Shown piece by piece: positions 32,276 through 44,791 of a DNA stretch of 64,000 nt (the first letter of the stretch is position 1; every line of letters begins with the position of its first letter). The stretch spans positions 2,294,001 to 2,358,000 of the forward strand of contig JAQQWL010000015.1 in the NCBI GenBank assembly GCA_038363925.1, written 5' to 3'. The translations under genes and the position numbers were made by a program. The notes under the pieces are model-generated. The model searched no databases. It saw only the letters and a program-made list of their open reading frames with translations, and was not told the origin of the DNA. This DNA is from Apiospora phragmitis (taxonomy: Eukaryota > Ascomycota > Sordariomycetes > Amphisphaeriales > Apiosporaceae).

Positions 32276-34351
32276 GTCTTTTGTTTTCCTTTCCATAAAG
32301 AAAGTCATCACAGTAATATTTCCCCCGTAACTTCCATGTTTTCCTTAGTCCAACTTCGAGTTCTCGTCAATCATGTACTTGAACTCGACAGCCCAGCGCA
32401 GTCTCTCACTTCCAACAGCTTTTTCAACAATTCTCATACAGGTTCCTCGGCCCCTTCCGGTAGTTATTTCTATGAATAGTACGTCCGATTTGTCCGGATG
32501 AGCTTCGTCCCTCGAGGATAAAGTAAAGTAGGTATGAAGATGACGCCACCGTGATCCTCAAGTTCATCCTCCACTTCGCAGCGTAATGTTCATAACAACG
32601 AATTCTAGATGTCACGATGTCTTGGTAGATGCCATGATGTATGAAGCGGGACTCTCTTCTCACTCCCCTTCAGGATCCAATTGCTTGAGGTCGATTATCT
32701 TAGTACACACTAACTGGTTATGGCTTATATCGCCCCTTACTATATGTTTCTTGCTGGGCTTATATGGGTGCTAACGTACGCTGCATTCCGCCGATGAAGA
32801 TGATCCGACACTTTCATATGTTGAGCTGTTGCTGGACGGCATGGTCGCCTTGGGTAAGATTTCCTGTCCGGGTAAGGCCTTTTTAGGCAGTAAGATGGCC
32901 AAGTAAGGCAACGCTCTTAGTGCCGCTTTAATAACACAGAAGACCTTAGGTCGGGTTATGAGACAGAACTACGCTAGTTCATTAACTTAAGTGTGTTTAT
33001 GCAGGGATAGATTGGAATGCACTTTTATCCCTGCACTGGAAAAGGGCCGGAGATCCCTCCTGAACTCAATATCGTGCTTGCGTTAAGCACATCTGCCCTA
33101 TACGTGCTACAGCATACCATCACTGTCCCGAAGCTGTTGGGATATGTATCGTCAGACCTCGCGGAGACTCACTATCCTTCAGTATTGTAGTGAAAGGCTG
33201 TGGTTTCTGATAGTTAACATCAGGCCTCTAAGTAGTGTAAGTGCTGTCTGCATGAACAGAAGGAACATGGAATCATATCCACCTTGAAAGTCCGTAGAGC
33301 CTCAGAAGGTCGAACTTGTCACTGCAGAGAACTACTTTCTTGGGACTCCCTACATCAACAAACCGTCAACGACGCCTAGTACAATCGACTATAGGTTGTC
33401 ACTCTGGTTGATCTCGGGCCGATCATCTTATTGAAGTTCTCTTAGACGTCGTGGCAAGTGATCCTCCTGATCTTATACTGCGCGCCAAATCCAGTGCTTG
33501 CACCAACGAGTTGCTAATTAGACGTCGATGAATGTCACCGACTCAAGCCAGGGAATTTCCTAGAATCCCGAAGCAGTCCGGGCATTTCTCGGGTCGTATG
33601 ACATTCAGACGTCGGTGACGACTGTCAACCAAACGGCAGCGTTGCCGACGTTCTTGGTTGCGGTGTTGCTTGCTTCTTCCCGGTTCCAGAGACTGACATC
33701 TTATGGAGCCGTGATGTGTCGCGGGGGTCTCGTCGCCGCGTCCATGCTGATTGGTGGAAATGAGATCCGTGTCGCATCGGGGGCGCCGCGCTGGGCCCAC
33801 TGCCTGCGGAGAACTTCTTTCCGTCATTTGGCTTCGGACGAACTCCAAATCTGTGCACTGTTGACAGCAGAAGTAAGTAAGTACTTACTCACGGGTGTGT
33901 CAATTCTCGCGCATGGCGTGCTCGTGGTCCTATGGAGGCTGTTGTTGAAGGGGGACGAACGTCGCTAGACCACGGGTCAGCATATTGAATCACTTTAATA
34001 CAGACAAACCACATATGCGGGACATTCCTCACGGGACATTCCTCACATATTGCCTGATTCTGCGCATGTTGCGGAAGGCCGTTATTGCCTAGCTCCGCAG
34101 TGCATCATCAACCGGGGCCACTAACACGATCCCGCCCATTCGGTCGGAACCTGACATAGGACGATGGTCTTGTCATAGGAACTTGCCATAATTCTTCCGC
34201 TGAGCAAATGAGAGGCTAGTCCGGAATGCAATCTTGATCTCATATTTCAAAGGGGACATTGTGAGGTGGGAATTGACTTTACCCCTGTCCCACTAACCGG
34301 AATCCTTGACCGCTAGCTAACGCCCACCAGCCCGGCACCCATCCGGCCATG
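32276..34351. other. 2-kb gene-free stretch ending in the cellulase promoter
   Basis: Short open frames on both strands lack coding character. A 14-bp unit (GGGACATTCCTCAC) is duplicated at 34019-34046. The last few hundred bases are the upstream region of the endoglucanase gene. Confidence 0.45.
34019..34046. repeat. Perfect tandem duplication of a 14-bp unit
   Basis: Two adjacent copies of GGGACATTCCTCAC, about 410 bp upstream of the endoglucanase start. Whether it binds a regulator is unknown. Confidence 0.7.
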
Positions 34352-34358
34352 TATAAAA
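34352..34358 (+). promoter_or_regulatory. TATA box of the endoglucanase gene
   Basis: TATAAAA lies 104 bp upstream of the ATG, a usual position for highly inducible fungal secreted-enzyme genes. Confidence 0.65.
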
Positions 34359-34455
34359 GGTATGAGGCATCGCCATTGTTGCATCTCTGGTGTCTGCACC
34401 AGCCTTTCTCTTGGCCAGTCGCACTTCTAGACCATCTCAGATCCGAACAGTCAGG

Positions 34456-35671
34456 ATGAGAGCCTTCGTTTTGAGCAGCACCTTCGCTGGTGCCGCACTC
34501 GCTGCGGCCAACGGCCCCTATGCCCAGTGCGGTGGTAATGGCTGGGCGGGAGAGACGACTTGCTCAGACGGTTACACCTGCACGTTCTCCAATGATTGGT
34601 ACTCGCAGTGCCTTCCCGGCACTGCTCCTATTCCTGCTCCCACGAGTGTTGCACCTACGACCACCACCGCGGGTGCACCGACGTCAACGTCGTCGGGCAA
34701 GTTCAAGTGGTTCGGCATCAACCAGTCCGTCGCCGAGTTCGGTGAAGCGAACCTTCCAGGCACCTGGGGCAAAGACTTCTACTTCCCATCGGATGAGACC
34801 ATCGCCGTAAGTCCTCCAAGAAAGATCGTTAGCACGCCTGAATACTATAGCTAACGTTGCACAGACTCTCATCAGCCAGGGCTACAACGCCTTCCGCATC
34901 GCCTTCCTCATGGAGCGACTGGTACCCGACAAGCTGACAGCCTCCGCCAACGCGGGCTACCTGGCCAACCTGACCCACACGGTCGACACCATCACCAAGG
35001 CCGGCGCGTACGCGATCCTGGACTCGCACAACTACGGCCGCTACTACGGCAACGTCATCACGGACGCGAGCCAGTTCACGGCGTACTACACGACGCTGGC
35101 GGGCGCGTTCAAGGGCAACGACAAGGTCGTCTTCGACACCAACAACGAGTGGCACGACGTGGACCAGGCCGTGGTTTTTGATCTGAACCAGGCCGCCATC
35201 GACGCCATCCGCGCCGCGGGCGCGACGTCGCAGTACATCTTCGCCGAGGGCAACTCGTGGACGGGCGCGTGGCACTGGAACACGACTAACGACAACCTGA
35301 AAGCCCTGAAGGACCCGCAGGACAAGCTTGTCTACGAGATGCACCAGTACCTCGACTCCGACGGCTCGGGCACCTCGGACGTGTGCGTCTCGGCCGATAT
35401 CGGCGTCCAGCGCGTCGTCGGCGCCACCGAGTGGCTGCGCCAGAACGGCAAGAAGGGCATCATCGGCGAGTACGCCGGCGGCGCCAACGCGCAGTGCGAG
35501 GCTGCTGTCAAGGGTATGCTCGACCACATGCTCGCCAACAGCGACGTCTGGATGGGCGCCGTGTGGTGGGCCGGTGGCCCGTGGTGGGCGGACTACATAT
35601 ACAGCTTCGAGCCCCCGAGCGGCACGGCGTACAAGTACTACAACTCGATCCTGAAGGCTTACGCCCCTTAG
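34456..35671 (+). CDS. Secreted endo-beta-1,4-glucanase, CBM1 plus GH5 (subfamily 5-type) catalytic domain
   Basis: Exons 34456-34806 and 34865-35671, with a 58-nt intron (GTAAGT, branch GCTAACG, ACAG), give 385 residues. A signal peptide covers about residues 1-18 ([15 protein letters not shown]). It is followed by a CBM1 cellulose-binding module with its six-Cys pattern ([13 protein letters not shown] ... [13 protein letters not shown]). A Pro/Thr/Ser linker leads to the catalytic barrel. The acid/base Glu is in NNEWHD near residue 210 and the nucleophile Glu in IIGEYAGG near 318. An aromatic [13 protein letters not shown] follows, as in fungal EG2/Cel5A-type enzymes. The enzyme cleaves internal bonds in cellulose outside the cell. 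The TATA box upstream and GC-rich codon choice suggest high inducible expression. Undamaged. A 286-residue antisense frame over it is a shadow. Confidence 0.95.
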
Positions 35672-35907
35672 GGGCTGGTAGTTGGCCAATACTGAGTCTG
35701 TGGTTTAGCGGTCTTATTAAGGCGCCTCCTACGAGTTACGAAGAATGGCGAGGTCAACTAAACCAGTTTCAATTGTACATATTCCTGCTGTCATAGCTGT
35801 AAATTAAAACCATATTGCATTCGCGATCGTTCAGTTCCCTCGTGATATAGCTTTCCAGGAGACCCCCAAAAATGTAATACTAGAAATGTGTCACATTAGA
35901 GTACATA
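35672..35907. other. Short intergenic spacer up to the TA target of the transposon
   Basis: 3' flank of the endoglucanase gene; it ends in the TA (35906-35907) that flanks the inverted-repeat element. Confidence 0.5.
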
Positions 35908-35955
35908 AGCCAGCTGACGGTGCTACGGTCACCCTATGCAACGGCGACCCTAAAA
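35908..35955 (+). repeat. Left terminal inverted repeat
   Basis: Begins AGCCAGCTGACGG and pairs with 44744-44791 in inverse orientation with one substitution and one single-base length difference. Confidence 0.85.
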
Positions 35956-37620
35956 ACTAATAATAATACTATATAATAATAATACGAATAATTTAATTAA
36001 AAATTAATATAAAATCTTAAAAACACCGTTTTAGTCTCGAAACGCTTCTATAACACTCTTAATCTCAGATTTAGAGTTAGATTTAATTACAACGGCTTCC
36101 GGCGCCGACGATAAAAGAGTGACAGCCTAGGGTTCCGGTGCAACGCTATTTATCTCCCTCTTAACTACTATAGTATCTCGTATACGTATAAACTTCTAGT
36201 TAAGGTTAAATATTACTTTTTTCCTCTTTTTACCTCTTTTTTTTTCTAGATTATTTTTTAAAACTGACTTCTCGTGTTTTAATTAACTAATCTAGTCGTT
36301 TAAAGTATTTAAACTCTTTTAAAACTTCCGGAATAAAACCCGGCGTGTCGCGCTATCGAAAATAATAATATTATTATTAAGCGTATTTACCAACTTTTTA
36401 ATTTAGCGGCTAATTATAAATATTAATAATATTATAAAGGAGAATTATTTATTAAAAACGTTAAGGGGGAGGTTTAAATAGTCCTATTTCTATTTAGTTT
36501 TTTATCCTCCGGTTCCGGCTATTAAAAGACTTATTAATATCGCGAAGGAATATATTAGTTACGGCCTAGCCGCTAGCTATTATATACGGCCGAAAAATAA
36601 ACCTTTTAATTAGTTCGTAATACTAGAAGAAATCTCTTTTACTTATATTTATATTATTAAACCCTATATAATATAAAGTTACTTTTTAATAGTAAGTATT
36701 TTTTAATATATTAAAAGGATTAAAATCTAAGGGTTATAATAGGTGCGATAAGTATACCGGAAGGAAGAGAAGTTATATTTTATATTTTAAATATATTATA
36801 ATAAAATCCTCGTTTATATAGCTAGCATAGCTATTTAAGATAATAAACCGCTATTAGTCTTTATTTTTAAGCTTTATATAAAAAATAAAGACCTTATTTA
36901 ATTATACTAGGGCCAGCTCTTTATTAGTCCAGCCTTTAAGGGATACCGTAAAAACCTAATCCTCTATAATATCCGTTAGTAAGTCCTCCTCTTCTAAAAA
37001 TTATTACTACTAGACCTATTAACCTTTAAATATTATAAAAAAAGGCAAGGCTTAGCTTAAAGCGTTATTATATTCGATTATAAAAGCTTATTATTAATTA
37101 AAAGAGTTTATAACTAATATTCTTTTTATTTTAATAGGTTTAATAATTATTATATTCGTTTTATAGCCGAGTTAATTATTAATCTCGTCGATGTTAAACC
37201 GAAACTCTAGAGGGATTAATTTTAAAATAAGATTTTTAAACCGTTCGAAAAACTCGATAATTTTTTTTACGGAAGTTACGTTAAGCTTTAAAAAATCTAT
37301 CCTTTTAAAAAAAATAGTATCGATAAATAAATAGCGAGTAATAAATCTTTTAACCTAGTGTTTACCGAGTATTATATTAATTCCGTTAGCTTGAAAAATT
37401 TATTAAACGAATATTTAAAAAATAATATACGCTGGTAAATAGTTTAGATTATATTACGTAAGGTACTAAGTTACGATCTAAAACTCTTCCGTTATTATTA
37501 AGGCTTAAAAGGATTTATTCCGTTATTTTATAGTCTTGCGGCCGTAAATCCGAGCCCTTAGAGTTATTTTAGGGATATTGTGCTTCTCGGCGGCTTATTT
37601 TATTAACGAGCTATTTATAT
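35956..37620. other. Heavily RIP-mutated body of the inverted-repeat element
   Basis: The stretch is built mostly of TAA/TTA/ATT with nearly all CpA and TpG lost on both strands, and stop codons occur in every frame. This is presumed to be the former transposase gene; no motif is readable. Confidence 0.5.
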
Positions 37621-37824
37621 TGAATGGGCTCTCGTACGTACGGTGGTTCCGGTTTTAATCGGGGTTCAATCGTTCTTATTCTATTATTCATATCTATCTT
37701 CAGTACGAGCTACGAGGGGTATCGTATACCCCTCTTAATAAAATAGGAAAAGGGTTTATACGCGTAAGTACGTGGCACCCCTTTTAAAGTAATATAAATA
37801 GCTTTAGTTCTAGCTATTCTAATA
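37621..37824 (-). repeat. LTR (3' LTR in the coding sense), 204 bp
   Basis: Starts TGAATGGGCTCTCG and ends CTAATA on the + strand. Its first ~100 bp are nearly identical to the little-mutated LTR at 58439-58642; its second half carries many C-to-T/G-to-A changes. Confidence 0.85.
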
Positions 37825-38998
37825 TTAGCAGTTTTCTGTTTTAGCGATAAAATTAGCCTGTTCCCCCTTTTAAATACGAGTCTTCCCTTCACGAGGGTCT
37901 CGTACGGTTAGGTTACTCTAATCCGGTATTAGGTACCTGCTTAAACCGTATAAGTAATGCTATACCTTTTTAACGTTATTTTAGTTAGGTAGCAAGTTTA
38001 CTCGATTAATTATTCTAGTCGTTTATCCGAAAGTAGTAATAGTAATAAGGGGACCGTTATATATTTTAATACGTTATACCCTATAAAGGATTAATAAGAG
38101 CAGTTTTATAAATAAATATTCCTTCGTATATAAATAATTCGTATAGTATAAATTCCTTTTTTTTTTATATATATATATTTTCTTTTTTAAAATATTATGC
38201 GAAAATAAATTATATATTTATATATATTCGCGCGATATCTAATTAATAAATTATTAATCCTTTCGGCGTTATCGTTATTAATATAATCGATTATAATTAA
38301 CGCTAAGTAACGCTACCGACTTTTTTAGTTTAAAATTAATAAGCTATACTTATACTTTATATTAATATATAATATCTTATTTCTTTTTTAATCTTTAATA
38401 TTTATTAACTTCGTACGATAAAATAAAGAAGTTCGCGTTTATAACCTACCGAGCCGCGATATCGAAATACGCGTGCCGGTAAATAACGATATTCGCCGCC
38501 TGTTCGCTCGTATTATTCGTTACGAAGGCTACTTCCGTATAGTTCTCGTCTAGTCGCGTAGTAATATTAGTAGCGTTTATAATAATCGGTACGTCTAGTC
38601 CTATATTCCGTTCCGTAAGTACGTTCGTTTCGATAAATATTAGAACGGCGCTTATACTTCGTACGTTTAAGCTTTATACGGTAACCGGTGTTCGTACTAT
38701 AGCTCACGATTCGTAAACCTTGATCTCGATAGTAACGAGAATAAAGGTGGTAATAAAGCTAAGGTAATAGTTATATAATAATAAATTAGTAATAAATAAA
38801 ATAAATAGTTCTCGTATATATATAGGTAACATTCTCGTATAATTATTTTCGTCGTATTACCCGTTTAAATTATAATATATTACGGTTTTCTTTTTAACTT
38901 TCGTATAATACCTAATAAATAAAATATATCGGTAGTAACTATATAAAGAAGAACTAATAAAAAAAATCTCTCTCTTCTTTTATACTCTTCTTTTTTGA

Positions 38999-41900
38999 TT
39001 ACTCGCCGTGCGAGTCTAGCCTCTCGATATACGCTTCCGTGCGTACGGTAAGGCTGTTCGTCGAGACTAGCTGCTCGAGGGCCTTATTCAAGGATACCTT
39101 AGTAAAGGCATCTGCTGGATTATCTCTGCTATCGATATAATAGACCTCTAATATCTCCTTTTTTTATACGACTCCCGGAGGGACATAATATTAATTATAA
39201 GCCTCTTCTCGTTTATCGTACCTAGTTTAATTAAATAGTCGTAAAATAATTTCGAGTTTATATAGAAGGTTATTAGAATATCTTAGAATCCTAGTGTTCG
39301 TATAATTCTCTTAAGCGTAATACTTAATGTAATACCGTTATTTATACCGGAAGTTATGCTATATAGTTCGCTAGCCAGCACGCTCCTAGTAACTCTCTTA
39401 TATTTAATCGAGCTCTAGTGGATAATATTACCCTAAATTTAGAATTTATCCTTCGTACAATAAATCTTTTAGCCTAATAAGATTAGATATCCGAATTAGG
39501 AAGTTAAGTCTTCGTTATTTATAAACGAGCCGTCGGTAAAGATATATATCTTCGTACGGTAAAAGTTAAGCGGGATATATCTCAAGCCGCGTGTCTAATT
39601 CTGGATCTACTAGTTAATCCGCATGTTCAGGTTTTCGATATCCTTATCCTTTAAAATCTATACTTAAGCGGCGGCAGATAAGTTGTACGCTGCCTCTGGC
39701 TAATAGATAAATGCGAGATATACCCCTCTCGCACGCTAGGAAACGTACTGCTAGCCTCTATCGATAGCTTTCGGGTCGATAAGCTTTAATTAGTTAGCCT
39801 ATCCCTTTTACTCGAAAAAGATATCGTACAATTCTAATCGAATCTTACCTCCGTTGAACTCGATCGGCGTGTTTTTAGTCAGGATGCTCTTTAGCTTTGC
39901 ACGGAATTATTCCTCTGCCAGCTTTTCTTCCTCTTTCTTGGAAAAGGGGGTTATAGCGAAGCTAAACGTATCGTCGGTCTATATTACTATAATACCGAAG
40001 GTATCCGGTCCTTCCGTAGTAAATAGTAAGTAGGCGTCGTACGTTAATACGGTTATTCCTAGATTCCGTACGTGGTAATTATGATACGTTTTAAACTAAT
40101 AAAGTCCTGACTCTGCTAGTCCGTATAGGGGTAATACGATCTAAAGCAGCGTTCCTTCGGGGTTCTGGGTCTTCAGCTCTGCCGGTAAGCGTGCGTAGAT
40201 TGGTCGGTTTAGCTTATCGTGCGACTGAGTATACGCCTGTGTAATATCGCGTAGCTCGCCTCGTACGTTGAAGTCTCGGATCAGGGTCGGTCCGAGGGCT
40301 AAAAGGAGTCTTTGGCTCATCCGCTGGATTATCGGTAACTGGGTCAAAATAGCCTCCTTTTCTGTATCTCCGTAGCCTTGTACTACGAGCCTGGACTTCT
40401 CGTACGGCTTCGTAGTTTTACCCTTGATCTCTCGTACGAGCCGTGTTTTGAAGATTTTCCGGCCGGTATGCTTGTTCGGGTCGAATCGAATAAATTCGAA
40501 AACCCCTCGTGCGGCGAGATTATTAATCTCCTCTGCGTCGGACTCTTGGAACGGGTATCCGGACGAGATAATAACCCCGTCTTGTCGGAGCTTGACTGCT
40601 AGCTCGTAATTCTCTTGTTCCTTTTTGGGTAAGGAATATAGCGGCTCGAGCGTTCCGGAGTAGGTATTTTCTGGGTCGTCCTCGGCCGCGTTGTACGTGA
40701 GCTACCGTAATTTCCTCGGCTATCGGTTTAGTATCTGGGGTATCTGCCGGCTGTTCCGGATCTGGTTGTGTATCCGGCTCGTTGCGCGGTTCTTCGGCCT
40801 CTTCCCGGTAGTACGGCTTGATTTGGGTCACTCGAAAGGCTTTTGGGCCGTCTGGGGTATCCACTCGGATCGTACGGTCTTCGATAGCTGCTATCTTGTA
40901 TGGTCCGGTTTATCCTTCTTTTTCCCGCTAGACCAGGACTTTACTCCGGAGCGGGAGTGTTAGGATATCTTAGATAGCTGGTCTATTCCGGGTGTTTAGA
41001 GCTCGGTGGATATCGATATTTGTACGTATTTTCCGAAGCATCTTTATTACTTTCTGTACAGCTTCTCCTCGTGCTTGGATCTCCGGTAACGGTGGTGAGT
41101 TCCCGTCGATGCGAGGGTATACTCCGAACACGAGTAAGGTAGGTACTAGGCCGTTAGGGCCAGCCGTATCGTTTAAAGCTTTAACTGCCATTTGGAGTAT
41201 TGTCTCGGCATCTGTACGATAACCGAGATCCTTCTATAAGATATCGAAGGCCCTGCGTAACGGAACGTGCGCTCGTTCGACCTTACCTACTGCCTAGTGG
41301 GCTTCGATAAGCATCTACTTATAAGTAATTCCTATTACTCGTACGTGGTCGCGAAACTCTCCTTAGAAGTGCGTGCCCGGATCGTACAGATATAATCAGG
41401 GGGTCCCTAGTATACGTATATCCAGCACTTGCAGAGGGCATTCTAGGTGTCTCGTACGCTAAGCGAATGTAGGAATGTAGCCGCTTGGAAGGACGTACTC
41501 GAATCGATTACGTAAAGTGCGTTCTGTCCGTTGACGTAGACGACGTCTACGATAATCTCGTAGTTGAAGTCGCATTCGTCCTGTAGCGAGAATTTGAATC
41601 TTTGTGGTGCCGGATCGTGCGCCTGGCATTGGGAGCAGAACTTCTAGATCTCGTCGAGAACAGCAGGGTCGACGTCGTCGTGGCCGGCGTTCTTTAGGAG
41701 AGTATGGAGCTTCTCCGTGCGAGGGTGTCCAAAACGTCGGTGGAGGTGTCGAAGCTGTCCTTCGGTGAAATGTAACGTCGTTTCCGTACGGCCGGTATTG
41801 AAGAACGGGTGTCCCCATTTCCTGATCACAGGGAGTGTCTCGCCGTCCTCTCGTACGATGAGGTTAAGGACATTGTTGTAATACGCTTTAAGCCGGTCGG
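38999..41900 (-). pseudogene. Retrotransposon pol (integrase, reverse transcriptase, RNase H), RIP-mutated
   Basis: Integrase zinc region: LRHLHRRFGHPRTEKLHTLL followed by the Cys pair FCSQCQA. Reverse transcriptase: RGELRDITQAYTQS and the catalytic TDDT, preceded by a TAG where Gln is expected. RNase H end: YYIDSRDNPADAFTKVSLNK up to the stop at 39001-38999. Frames are broken by many stops. Confidence 0.7.
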
Positions 41901-42249
41901 CGTTATATAGCGAGAGTAGGAAAGGGGTTATAGTATCCAGGATATGGTACCTTGTTACTCCTAATAGGTTCCGTACGTCGATTGTTCTAATCGACGAGAT
42001 AGGCTTTAAGCTTCCGAACTTGATCTCGGCGCTTCCCGGGGTCCAGTCGATTCGTACGTCTGGGTTCTCTCGTACGTAAGCCTCTACCTAAGGCTTTCCG
42101 ACTGTTGAAAACAGGGCGGCGCCGGTATCCCAAAGCTCTCTTTAGTAAGTCTGGCTATACGGGCTACTAAGGTTGAATTGGTCGGCCCGTACGGTAGCTT
42201 CCGAGTAGATATCCTCGCCAGTAAACCGGTGGTAGAACGCGGCGTCCGT

Positions 42250-44077
42250 TAGGTAAGTAATGCCTTATCGTGCATCTTCCGGATCGAGGTACTCGTACTC
42301 CTCTTCGTCATCTTCTAGCTCTTCCTTATCCTCTTCCCAGTCCCGGACGAACGTTTCGTACTTGTCTTGGGAAAGGGGGCCTTGTCCGACACTATCGCAC
42401 GCTTGGAGATATTGGTTCCTTGCTCGGGACTGCTCTTCGGCTGGGTGGTTTGTCGACCAACAGCCTTGCTTGTGGCAGATTCGGCAGGTTCCTCGTTCGA
42501 ACTTCCGGTTCCTGTACGGTAATCTTGGTCGGAAGGTGCCGGCGGGTCGCTGGATCCTTTCCTGTCCTGGTGGTCGGCTATTATACGGTAATCTGCTGCC
42601 GTAGGCTGGTCGGTTTCCTTTCGTACGGTTATTTGTGAACCGTCTGTTAGTCAGGTACGTGTCCATAGCCGGGTCTCGATACAGTTCCTCCGTTAAATAT
42701 CGTTCCGATAGCATCTGGTCCGCTGCTGTACTTAGCGATGCGCGAAGGTCCGAGAATAGCGCTTCACATGTTGGCTTCTGGTGGATGAGGGCTGGTGAAA
42801 GTTCCGGAACTCCTCGACAGGCTCTTACGACGGAGGTATGGAGAGCGATCTCTCCTTCGAATCCCTTTCCGAGGGCTCGTTGTGCGAGCTGGAGCTTATT
42901 TAGCAGGATTTCTAAGACCTCGATAGGTTGTTTCTCGGCGTTCTCACTTTTTACTCGTGCGAAAGAGGTTATTATCTAATCCGTAAAATATTATGCGTAA
43001 TTTACTGTCGTACTAAAGTACGAGTCTATTAGATAGTATATCTCGTCCCATTTCTTTTCGGGTCCGATGTAGTTAAGATAGAATGCCTCCGCACGGCCGG
43101 AAAGAATGTTTAAAAAGACTGTATGGTATTGGTCTTCTGGTATATCTAGCCGTCGGCATGTTTCGATAAATATCCGTACTCTGTCGCAGAAGATATCGTA
43201 CGGCTTGCCGGTATAATTCTTTTCCTTCCTCCACACCTTTGAGAAGGTGACGACCTTATTCTGATCGATTTTGCCGTTGTAGATAGCTCGGCTTGGAGGG
43301 ATATCGTATTTCGTGATGTACGCTGGACCAGATAATCGTGCCGTCTGGTCCGGCGGTATCGGAGTCGGAGAAGGAAAAAGGATAATGTCTTGCGACGCTT
43401 GGGTACTTGGGAATCTCAGGGTTGGACGTCGGGCCTGGAGTGTTTGAGACTCCGGGATTGAACGTCGGCCTTAGAGTGCCCTGTGGTATCGCGGACGATT
43501 GCTCCGTACGGAGACCGGGTGTCTCTCGCTTAGGCGGCGGTTCTTCGACTGTCTGTTCTCGGGAAGAGTGTGGAACATCCTCTTTTCGGGTTTCCGAAGT
43601 CGGTTCTGCCGGTCGGTCTTATTAATATGTAGGATCGGCCGGTAGTACCAGACTTATAAGCTTAGCTTTAAAGGATCCGTCCGTTAATATATCGACTCCG
43701 TGTTCTTTAAAGTAATTAAAGAGCTCCTTCTAAAATATACGGTTAACTTAGCCGAACTAGTATTCGGTCTATTTATCGAACTTTATAGTGAACGACTTCT
43801 TAAGGGAGGTCCCCTTCATCTTTAATATATAATATTTTAAAAAGTATTATGCGAGGTACGTCGTAAGCAGTTCGGGTATTATTTTTTCGGAAAGTACGTT
43901 TAGAGGTTTAAATTCTTAAAAAGCGAGGTTAACGTTTCTTTTCTAAACTGTTAAAAGGATTCTAGTATTTTAGGATATTTTTTCGTACGTAAGCGGTTCG
44001 GGGTCTAAAGTCGTCGGTTTATCTGGGTTCGGTACGTCCGAGCTCGATCCCGATTCGCCGACCGCGATTAATTCTAT
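42250..44077 (-). pseudogene. Retrotransposon gag, RIP-mutated
   Basis: Readable blocks include RKEKNYTGKPYDIFCDRVRI and LSGRAEAFYLNYIGPEKKW (matching the copy at 57-58 kb) and, further on, the Cys/His cluster CRICHKQGCWSTNH. That cluster is followed by an acidic tail (DWEEDKEELEDDEEEYEYL). The Cys/His order C-x2-C-x4-C-x4-H differs from the usual retroviral C-C-H-C knuckle. Multiple stops break the frame. Confidence 0.7.
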
Positions 44078-44372
44078 TTAGTAAGGGTTATCGTTTTATA
44101 AATTATACGACAGGGTTATTTAAATATATAATTATATATAGCCTAGCTAGTTTCGCATATAATTTAGAACTTGGTCTCCTCCTTATAATATATACTCGGA
44201 AAAAGGGGTTCCTCCTCGTACGGTTAATTCAGTTCGGCTCTTCCTCCGAATCTCTAACGGGCGGAAATTCTCGGGGCTTTTTAATACGGTCGCCCTTATA
44301 TCGGTAGGGGCGTAAAACCGTTTCTTTACTCTTATTAATTTATAATCGCTACGGGTAACTACTAATTAATAT

Positions 44373-44576
44373 TAAATAGGCTTTCGTATATACGGTAATT
44401 CCGGTTTTAATCGGGGTTTAATCGTTCTTATTTTATTATTTATATTTATTTTTAGTACGAGCTACGAGGGGTATTATATACCCCTCTTAATAAAATAGGA
44501 AAGGGGTTTATACGCGTAAGTACGTGGCACCCCTTTTAGAGTAATATAAATAGCTTCAGTTCTAGCTGTTCTAATA
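44373..44576 (-). repeat. LTR (5' LTR in the coding sense), 204 bp
   Basis: Same length and orientation as the LTR at 37621-37824 with no gaps; more strongly mutated over its whole length (starts TAAATAGG where the other copy has TGAATGGG). Confidence 0.85.
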
Positions 44577-44743
44577 ATTTATAACATTTTAAATCGCGCG
44601 TTATAGTGTTAACTCGTTAAGTTTATAGCCTATTAAAAAGAGGAAAAAAAAGAAAGAAAATAGTATTATTTAATTAATTATAAATCAAAAGCTGACTAGT
44701 TTATATACTGATTTATATGTGGTGCTGTCAAGGGCTATCTAAA

Positions 44744-44791
44744 TTTAGGGGTCGCCGTTGCATGGGGTGACCGTAGCACCGTCAGCTGGCT
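44744..44791 (-). repeat. Right terminal inverted repeat
   Basis: Ends CCGTCAGCTGGCT, the reverse complement of the left repeat start; TA follows. Confidence 0.85.

Larger units (their letters stand above)
37621..44576 (-). mobile_element. Ty1/copia-type LTR retrotransposon, RIP-inactivated, coding on the minus strand
   Basis: Two direct 204-bp LTRs bound a 6,956-bp element. Reading the minus strand from the right LTR, the domain order is gag (from about 44077), zinc knuckle (about 42460-42500), integrase (about 41830-40950), reverse transcriptase (about 40350-39800) and RNase H (to 39001). Integrase before reverse transcriptase is the copia order. All genes carry many TAA/TAG codons from C-to-T change; the gag start codon itself reads ATA at 44077-44075. 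About 1.2 kb of AT-rich non-coding DNA separates RNase H from the left LTR. The flanks (TATAT left, ATTTA right) are not a clean 5-bp target duplication, although ATTTATA occurs within one base of both ends. Confidence 0.82.
35908..44791. mobile_element. RIP-mutated inverted-repeat DNA transposon of Fot1/pogo size, split by a nested LTR retrotransposon
   Basis: Near-identical 48-bp terminal inverted repeats lie at 35908-35955 and 44744-44791, each bordered outside by TA (35906-35907 and 44792-44793). TA duplication is typical of Tc1/mariner/pogo transposons. The retroelement at 37621-44576 is inserted inside. Subtracting its 6,956 bp leaves 1,928 bp, the size expected for fungal Fot1-like elements. 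The remaining body (35956-37620) is so depleted of C and G that no transposase frame survives, so the superfamily call rests on TIR, TA and size. The TIRs themselves are almost unmutated. Confidence 0.65.

Noticed and set aside
34829..35689. 286-residue antisense open frame over the endoglucanase gene.
   Set aside because: It is the shadow of GC-rich third positions in a certain gene and has Val/Arg-rich composition with no domain.
40691..40963. Plus-strand frame of 90 residues inside the retrotransposon.
   Set aside because: Shadow of the minus-strand integrase/pol coding sequence.
37615..44583. ATTTATA found close to both outer ends of the nested copia element as a possible target duplication.
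   Set aside because: It is offset by one base from the LTR end on the left and lies in very AT-rich DNA, so it may be chance; not counted as a real duplication.
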